In this document: positions 56,128 to 64,000 of the stretch, piece by piece | Layout: each line of letters starts with the position of its first letter | How positions within the stretch are numbered: the first letter of the stretch is position 1 | NCBI GenBank assembly: GCA_951217055.1 | Contig: OX578286.1 | Location: 34,938,345-35,002,344, forward strand | Reading direction: 5' to 3' | DNA: 64,000 nucleotides | Source: Gerris lacustris | Taxonomy: Eukaryota; Arthropoda; Insecta; Hemiptera; Gerridae | The notes under the pieces: model-generated | The model's database searches: none | What the model was told of the DNA's origin: nothing | The model's input: only the letters and a program-made list of their open reading frames with translations | Made by a program: the position numbers and the translations under genes

Positions 56128-56990
56128 GATTATATAAATGATAACAAAATTGAAATACAGTGTAATGTTATTAAATTCCGTTTAAGTGTAGTATATAGAT
56201 CTAGATATAGATTAATAGTTCAGAGTTTAGGGTCAACACTAGCGCTATAGATATATGAGTGGTTAGAAACTGAAGTACACCTCTACAATACAGCTATAGC
56301 TATGAAGAACTGTCCCTTATAAAAAATTGACACTTAAAATTTACAAATATTTTTTTTTTTCTCACTAACAGACATTATAAATATACCGACCCAATAATAT
56401 ACTTACGATAATATTTTACACTATAATATCACCTAATTATCAATTTTACAATAAATTAAATAAAAAATAAATAAATAAACAACCTCTAAATTATTTTCTT
56501 TATATGTAAACATAATTTGGTTAATAAAGGACGGAGGAATCAACCAGTTTACATATAAAAAGACACTTAACTATTAATGAAATTCAAAATGTTATAGTTA
56601 AAATTGTTTACATGTTTTATTACAGTGAGAACCTGTATCTTTGACCACAAATACTTTCCTTTTTACGTTTATAACGTAGCAAAATAAATAATAAAATAAA
56701 TCCATAATACAATTAATAATAATATAAATAATGAAATAACTCTCTACGTTTTATCACTGGTATTAACCGTAAATATAAAATTAAACTTCGTTGATACCTT
56801 GAAAAACCACATATTCGACGATATCGACATTCAGCAAAAAGTATAATTTTAATGAGTAAGTTGATTAAATGGGTAAAAAAATATAAATTACATTAAAATA
56901 TCAAGTTTAAGAATGATGGTAGCTATTCTTGACAGGTACTTGCGTAAGAACACATTAATAACCTGCTTCATGTATAATCACTATACGTTA
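56128..56990. other. gene-free AT-rich stretch
   Basis: No gene recognised. Confidence 0.35.
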
Positions 56991-57009
56991 TAGGTACTCG
57001 CGTGCAAAC

Positions 57010-58200
57010 CCAAACTTGAGAAAGGAGATAATCACAAATAAATTATTTGAAGAAAGGATAGGTACATGAGAAAGGAGACAGTCACGAACAAATTAATTAT
57101 CAGAGAAAGGATATATAAGAAAGGAGATAGTCACAAACAAATTAAAGGATATATGAGAAAGGAGAGTCAAAAACAAATTAATTATTTGAGAAAGGATATA
57201 TTAGAAAGGAGACAGTCACAAACAAATTAATTATTTAAGAAAGGATATATATGAGAAAGGAGATAGTCACCCGAACAAATTAATTATTTGAGAAAGGATT
57301 TATGAGAAAGGAGCCAGTCACAAAACAAATTAATTATTGGAGAAAGGAGATAGTCACAAACAAATTAATTATTTGAGAAAGTAGACAGTCACAAACAAAT
57401 TAATTATTAGAGAAAGGATATATGAGAAAGGAGATAGTCACAAACACATAAATTATTTGAGGATATATAAGAAAGGAGATAGTCACAAACAAATTAATTA
57501 TTTGAGAAAGGAGACAGTCACAAACAAATTAATTATTTGAGAAAGGAGATAGTCACAAACAAATTAATTATTTGAGAAAGGAGATAGTCACAAACAAATT
57601 AATTATTTGAGAAAGGATATATGAGAAAGGAGATAGTCACAAACAAATTAATTATTAGAGAAAGGATATATTAGAAAGGAGACAGTCACAAACAAATTAA
57701 TTATTTAAGAAAGGATATATATGAGAAAGGAGATAGTCACCCTAACAAATTAATTATTTGAGAAAGGATATATGAGAAAGGAAATAGTCACAAACCAATT
57801 AATTATTAGAGAAAAGATATACATATGGGTAAGGAGATAGTCACAAAAAATAATTATTTCAGAAAGGAGACAGTCACAAACAAATTAATTATTTGAGAAA
57901 GTAGACAGTCACAAACAAATTAATTATTAGAGAAAGGATATATGAGAAAGGAGATAGTCACAAACACATAAATTATTTGAGGATATATAAGAAAGGAGAT
58001 AGTCACAAACAAATTAATTATTTGAGAAAGGAGATAGTCACAAACAAAATAATTATTTGAGAAAGGATATATGAGAAAGGAGATAGTCACAAACAAATGA
58101 ATTATTTGTGAAAGGAGATAGTCACAAACAAATTAATTATTTGAGAAAGGATATATGAGAAAGGAGATAGTCACAAACAAATTAATTATTGGAAAGAGGA
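57010..58200. repeat. minisatellite array (~35-bp core)
   Basis: About 25 units of GAGAAAGGAGATAGTCACAA + ACAAATTAATTATTT, often with an extra GAGAAAGGATATAT. Blocks of several units are themselves repeated (for example 57170-57280 and 57650-57760). Confidence 0.9.
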
Positions 58201-58400
58201 TATGAAACTGTAAAATGGGGACTTCAATAGTAAAAACATACCCTTGGGAAAGGATACTCTATTATAGGAACTTCAACAATAAAAATGTGCCTTCGGAAAA
58301 GGATACTGTACTATGAGGACATCAGCAATAAATATATGTCTACGGGAAAGGGAACTATAGAATGGGGACTTAAATAATAAAATTATGAGAAAAGATACAC
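58200..58400. repeat. degenerate ~56-bp tandem repeat
   Basis: Units around GGAAAGGATACTCTATTATA and GGACTTCAATAGTAAAAACA. Related to 60715-60830 and, in reverse complement, to 61862-62335. Confidence 0.75.
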
Positions 58401-58998
58401 AAGAAATAAGAAGGAAATAATCGCACAAAATATGTATTTAAAAATGGATGAACAAGAAAAGATATGTAATTAAGTAAGATGGAGCTCTCTTATTCCAACT
58501 TGTTACAGGTTTGTCTTTATTTCTTTATTTTTCAAAACTCGTATACGGATCAAGCCCGCAATATCACGATTTCAGTAACTAATTTCACCTTGGCTTATTA
58601 TTATATAACTATACAGACTAGCTAACCATTTCAACGTTAATATACAATACTTAAAAAAAATTTATCAATAGATGTTTGTCCTTTATTTTATTTTTCCTTA
58701 GATTTGTTTTGTTAGTCAACTCAATCACATATTTATAGCATAGTTTTATAACATTATATAATTCATTAATAATAACAAAAAGAAAAATTAGGTACATTTA
58801 TACGCACTTGCATTTTCTTATAAAAAAATATAAAAGTTCATCGGATTGCAGTAGAAATTGTCTTTATGAGGAAAAAATCAAAATAAAAACATATTTACTA
58901 TTTTTTAATAGTTTGCTTATTAAATTATCTGTTGTAAGATTATTGGCATTGTATTTATATATGTGCGAGTTCGTAGGTTTGTTTCCTTTGATTGTTTT
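58401..58998. other. gene-free stretch
   Basis: AT-rich, no gene recognised. Confidence 0.35.
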
Positions 58999-59954
58999 AC
59001 TTCATTGGTTGAGACATTTAAAGGAAATAATCATTTAAAATGGTTTAACTCATCTTCAAACTAAATATATTTCGCCCTCTCTCAAGGCATATTTTATCAC
59101 ACTGGCGAGAATACAAAAACTTTTCACGTCTTGAACATATCAAATATAGTATATTATGTTTCTAGGCTGTGAAGTGAGTTTTTTCTTTACCGCGGCAATT
59201 ACATTTACTGTCGAGCGAAGCGAGACAGTAAATATTGCCAAGGTAAAGAAAAAACACTTCACAGTCGCGTAGCATATGCTATTTTTTCCGAGGTAGCAGA
59301 CAATGAAAAAACATTAAATATTAATCACTAATCAACATATAATAATAACAAATATTAGTACATACTTAAGACTTCAAAAAAGAAACCTTAAAAAGAGGTT
59401 ACACTATAAGAAAAGATAAATAAAACGCATTGACATCTAGCGGATTTTAATCGTACTATAAGCATTTCTACAAAGACTGCAGCGGTACTAACGGAAGTTT
59501 TGACAACTACCCGCCGGACATAAAAAATCTTTTAGTTCCTAGGACGTAAAAGATTTTTTCTTTACAGCTAGGAGTATTGAAAAGATTTTTTAAGTCCACG
59601 TAATGAAAAAATGGATTTTAGCTATGTCTTTTAGGCTCTAAAGTTACTATTTCACAGCCTACCACGGAAAAAGATAATTATATTAGGAACATATCTATTC
59701 CTTCGTCAAATGATAATAAATAAATTAGATGAAATCAGTCAACAGTAATGGAATAAAAGTAGCATAGCAATAACAACGATTTTGAACATACAAGAATCTT
59801 CTTGTATGTTCTTACATGTTCAAGACGTGAAAAGTGTTTGTATTCTCGCCAGTGTAATGAATATGCCTTGAGAGAGGGCGAAATATATTTAGTTTGAAGA
59901 TGAGTTAAACCATTTTAAATTATTATTTCCTTTAAGTGTCTCAACCAATGAAGT
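58999..59954. mobile_element. large inverted-repeat element
   Basis: Arms of about 140 bp: 58999-59140 (ACTTCATTGGTTGAGACATT to CACTGGCGAGAATACAAAAA) and their inverse at 59816-59954. Inside, 59172-59268 is a second palindrome (TTTCTTTACCGCGGCAAT / GAGCGAAGCGAG centre). Confidence 0.8.
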
Positions 59955-60714
59955 TATATATTTGTATTATGTATTTTGTAATTTATTCTGTCAAAGGGGC
60001 AGATAAAAATGTAACTTGCCTCCGGTTATCGAACTACTGATTTTGGCTTTTGAGATATCATTTATATAATCATCATTGATGTTTGTAAAAAAGGAGATTG
60101 AAATTAACACCATTATTACTCAGATAAAGGTAAACCATTATTTTTTGTTTTTTTGTCTTTAAACTTTATAAAATTAGTTAATTTTTTTTTTTTTTTCAAA
60201 TAAATTGATATTTTTATAATATTATACGTATTATATTTTTTATAAACAAGTATAAATAAATATAAATATAAATAAGTATAAATATTTATATATAAGCATT
60301 TATAAAAAATATTTATAAATAAGTGTTTATAAAAAGCATTTATAAATAAGTATTTATAAAAAGTATTTATAAATAAGTATTTAAAAAGTATTTATAAATA
60401 GTATTTATAAATTGTATAGTAATAATATTTTAGATAAAAATGTTGTGTCAATATTTTAGGCCTGATTATGTCGAGGTATGGGTAAAAATTTGCTCCGATT
60501 AAATTATTTTTTTTAAAAATAATGTTTTTTTTAATGATCCCCTAGAACCTAATAAGAAAAAGAATATTAGAAAATTAAGGGATTAACTGAAGTATAAAAA
60601 AGTTATCAAAATAATTATTATGTAAAAATTAAATATAAAATATTTTTAATTTAATTTAGAAAAAAAAAACAGATGTGATTTAAAAGTATAATAAGTTAGT
60701 AGTAAACATTTATT
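59955..60714. repeat. AT-rich stretch with AAGTATTTATAAATA repeats
   Basis: 60240-60420 consists of short imperfect tandem repeats. Otherwise no gene. Confidence 0.6.
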
Positions 60715-60830
60715 TGAAACAGTATTATGGGGATTTTAACAATGAAAATATGACTATGTGAAAGGATACTGTAAAATGAGGACATCAACAATAAAAATAT
60801 ATCCAGAGGAAAGGATACTGCAGAATGGTC
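60715..60830. repeat. two degenerate minisatellite units
   Basis: GAAAGGATACTGTAAAATGA and GAAAGGATACTGCAGAATGG, same family as 58200-58400. Confidence 0.7.
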
Positions 60831-61282
60831 AATGTGTTCATGACAAGGTCAAGCACAAAGAGAATAACCAGGGCCCAGATTTGCAGCCCTGGTTAACTCC
60901 GGAGATGACTTTAAAACGGTTCAGAGATTTAGTCCTGGTCTTGACTTCCAAATGGCTCATACACATACAAAGCACACGATTTTCTCTGGAATCCCGTAGT
61001 GCCATTAATTCTTTCTTATAAATTTTGTTTCGGTATTGTTATCTAATGTATTATTATTTATTTATTTTAACTTATGTTATTCATTAAAATATTTAAGATA
61101 AAAATTTAAGAATATATATTTAAGAATATTAATAATAAGACATGACAGTCAAAAATTAAGACAGTAAATTTAAAATTTGAAAAATTATTTTTAAGCTTTT
61201 TAAAAATAAGGAAAAACAAAAATATAAGTAAACAAGATACAATACCACATTAATTAAATATGATATAAAAAACATCCATTAT
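60831..61282. other. no recognised gene
   Basis: 60831-61020 is less AT-rich and open in one plus frame (NQGPDLQPWLTPEMTLKRF) but resembles nothing I know. The rest is AT-rich. Confidence 0.3.
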
Positions 61283-61860
<578 letters not shown>

Positions 61861-61861
61861 A

Positions 61862-62335
61862 TAATCCCCATTCTACAGTATCTTTACCGTATGATATCTT
61901 GTTAATGTGATACTCCCCATTCTACAGTATCTTTACCGTATGATATCTTGTTAATGTGATTCTCCCCATTCTACAGTATCTTTACCGTATGATATCTTGT
62001 TAATGTGATACTCCCCATTCTACAGTATCTTTACCGTATGATATCTTGTTAATGTGATTCTCCCCATTCTACAGTATCTTTACCGTATGATATCTTGTTA
62101 ATGTGATACTCCCCATTCTACAGTATCTTTACCGTATGATACCTTGTTAATGTGATACTCCCCATTCTACAGTATCTTTACCGTATGATATCTTGTTAAT
62201 GTGATACTCCCCATTCTACAGTATCTTTACCGTATGATATCTTGTTAATGTGATACTCCCCATTCTACAGTATCTTCACCGTATGATATCTTGTTAATGT
62301 GATACTCCCCATTCTACACCATCCTTACCGTATAT
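61862..62335. repeat. ten tandem 49-bp repeats
   Basis: Unit CCCCATTCTACAGTATCTTT + ACCGTATGATATCTTGTTAATGTGATACT with alternating ATACTCC / ATTCTCC variants. Reverse complement of the 58.2- and 60.7-kb units. Confidence 0.92.
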
Positions 62336-62339
62336 ATCT

Positions 62340-62760
62340 ACTTTTTACTTTCTCATATAAAGAGAAAGTATTGTGACGGCGCGAAAATTCGATTTTGAGA
62401 TTTTGATGGATTTATACGTTTTGAGGTCCCCTGAGTCCAAAAAAGTGGTTTTTAAAAAATGTCTGTCGTCTGTCTGTGCAGACGCCTGGAGCCTAAACTA
62501 CTGGGCCGATTTTGACGAAATTTGGCATACATGTTCCTGAAAAATCTAGTTCCTGAGAAAAAAACTTAAAACGGCAACGGATAGAGTCCGGGTTCGATTC
62601 CCCGCCCATGAGATGTTATTTTTATGATACATTTTGATGAAATGTTCAATAATAATTAAATGTACATACAAAAACTAATAAATAGAAAACACTGGGCTAA
62701 ACAATTATGAACTCGTATATGAGAAAGTTTGTCTGAGTTGTCTCGGACCGATTCTTTTTA
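62340..62760. mobile_element. interspersed repeat family B with a box B-like motif
   Basis: CTACTGGGCCGATTTTGACG and neighbouring text resemble other family B sequence at 26740. GGGTTCGATTCCCCGCCCAT near 62591 contains a perfect pol III box B but no matching box A, so it is not a tRNA gene. Confidence 0.35.
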
Positions 62761-62874
62761 TAGAGTAGTGGAGTCATTAGATTAAGAACAAATGAATTTT
62801 ACTAATTATGATGAAGAAATGTTGATGAATTTTTACTTTGTACTTTTATATTATCTTTATATTATATATCTTTT

Positions 62875-63107
62875 GGTACTGCTTTAGATTGTTACTTCCT
62901 TATGATTTTTTAGACTATAAATGACTGACTAAATCACTATTAAGACAAAGGGATGTTTAGTCTAATGTACTTTGGGACAAAGGAATATCACACTTCTGTG
63001 CTTATGAGGGTAGTAACAGTCTAAAGAAGAACATTCTGTTCACCTTCTTTAGATTGTTACTCCTATCTGTTTTATTTATAAGGGGAGTAACAATCTAAAG
63101 AAGTTCC
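62875..63107. mobile_element. hAT-like MITE, copy h
   Basis: GGTACTGCTTTAGATTGTTA to CAATCTAAAGAAGTTCC. Flanking octamers TATCTTTT / TATCGTTT match 7 of 8. Confidence 0.8.
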
Positions 63108-63269
63108 TATCGTTTTAACTTCTGAAAATGTTTGGTGCTGTTAAAAGATTTGGTGTTTGCTTTAGAGAAGGGAATATGTTTGCAATTGAAAATGTCTGAT
63201 ATTAATACATTTTAAAACAAGCTGGAATAGAAAGAAGATAGAAAGCTGGAATTTGGCACATTTATAGTC

Positions 63270-63340
63270 TAGGGTAGGGGTCTCGAACCACTTCGGTTAC
63301 AGGGCGGAATTTGGATAGGATGGTATACAGCGGCCCGGAT
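63270..63340. mobile_element. possible hAT-type end
   Basis: TAGGGGTCTCGAACCACTTC followed by GCGGCCCGGA resembles CAGGGGTCTCAAAC...GCGGCCCG ends of hAT elements. No partner end seen. Confidence 0.3.
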
Positions 63341-64000
63341 GAAGTATTCCCCAATCATCGAACTTCACAATGGTAGGGAATATTCGAATAAGCACTATCC
63401 ATTTCAGCCAAAACAACATAATCAGAATCGTAAAAAAAAAAAAAATAAATAAAAATAATGTTTAAGGTTGAAATGGCATTTGATTACACAGAACTTATGA
63501 CTCTTAATTGATTAAATTCTTTTGTAGCGCGTTTTCAACAATTTTTCTCGTGAGCCGTATTTTACATTTTTTCCATCGTGGTAAAATGGCGACCATTTTG
63601 AATATTCAAATTATAATTAGAAAAACAGTGAAATTTTGCACAGTAGTAAAAAATGTTGTGAAGATGAATTTATTTATTTTTTTGTGAAAATACAACATGG
63701 CGATTCAAAATGGTGGTCAATCTTAATGTTCAGAACATATTTTTAAACATCATTTGACCATCCAATATAATTTAAATCTCTTGCACTGAAACATAAATTA
63801 CATAAATAATTATAACATTAATAATTATAATTATTTTAAATAAATAAATACAAACAAATAACTATACATAACAATAATCTTACCACAAGATCAATATTAA
63901 TTAATTACTTAATTCCTCGACAATTTCTTCACAAAATTAATATATTAAAATAATTAATAACATATAATTATACAAAATAATCAACATCAATAATTTATAT
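63341..64000. other. gene-free stretch
   Basis: AT-rich, no gene recognised to the window end. Confidence 0.35.

Noticed and set aside
61862..62335. CRISPR-like regular repeats
   Set aside because: The 49-bp units are contiguous without unique spacers and the context is a eukaryotic genome; ordinary minisatellite. The 52-bp array at 46811-47390 was rejected for the same reason.
62575..62615. tRNA gene
   Set aside because: Only a box B/T-arm match is present; no box A, anticodon arm or acceptor pairing.

Overview
This window looks like a piece of an AT-rich arthropod nuclear genome, probably an insect. The evidence is a gene with small, phase-consistent GT-AG introns, an R1-like LINE, other LINE and Penelope-like fragments, a Helitron, and many short terminal-inverted-repeat (TIR) elements with clean target-site duplications (TSDs). 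There are no operons or other bacterial gene features.

Host-type genes are sparse. (1) Two long, intact, apparently single-exon genes on the minus strand (4715-8491 and 34558-40401) encode paralogous STAND/NLR-like proteins. Each has a conserved N-terminal region with a glycine-rich hydrophobic stretch, a charged helical linker, a NACHT NTPase and C-terminal ankyrin repeats (about 6 versus about 24). A third, broken copy lies at 17931-19600, interrupted by transposons. The homology of the two intact copies includes about 200 bp of 5' flank, so this is a locally duplicated family. Insects are generally regarded as lacking canonical NLRs, which makes this family the most interesting content of the window. 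(2) A five-exon minus-strand gene (20865-28003) could be assembled by eye from splice sites. It encodes a GOT1-like vesicle-transport membrane protein of 154 residues with a diverged C terminus. At least three of its four introns carry recognisable repeats.

Layout: 0.15-1.6 kb Penelope-like fragment; 2.3-4.4 kb palindromic and TIR elements; 4.7-8.5 kb NACHT-ANK gene 1; 9.3-11.5 kb decayed LINE with a Penelope-like element carrying a hammerhead-ribozyme-like motif; 12.2-13.5 kb tandem repeats; 13.7-14.8 kb hAT-like MITE and a 5'-truncated R1-like LINE with TSD; 15-17.9 kb repeats; 17.9-19.6 kb NACHT-ANK pseudogene; 20.9-28 kb GOT1-like gene; 28.2-33.6 kb repeats; 34.2-40.4 kb NACHT-ANK gene 2; 41.4-45.9 kb nested elements including a complete non-autonomous Helitron; 46.8-47.4 kb a 52-bp tandem array presenting ten perfect 5' splice-site consensus sequences; 48.7-49.8 kb a Harbinger-like element inside a hAT-like MITE; 50.2 kb a perfect 59-bp hairpin; 52.3-54.8 kb repeats and a LINE fragment; 55.5-56.1 kb a mariner-like TIR element; 57-62.3 kb a cluster of related minisatellites; 62.9-63.1 kb a hAT-like MITE.

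The recurrent hAT-like MITE (TIR core CTTCTTTAGATTGTTACTCC, 8-bp TSD) occurs eight times. It sits inside the GOT1 intron and the NACHT pseudogene and hosts a Harbinger-like insertion, so it helps order the insertion history. All identifications are by reading the sequence; no database search was possible.
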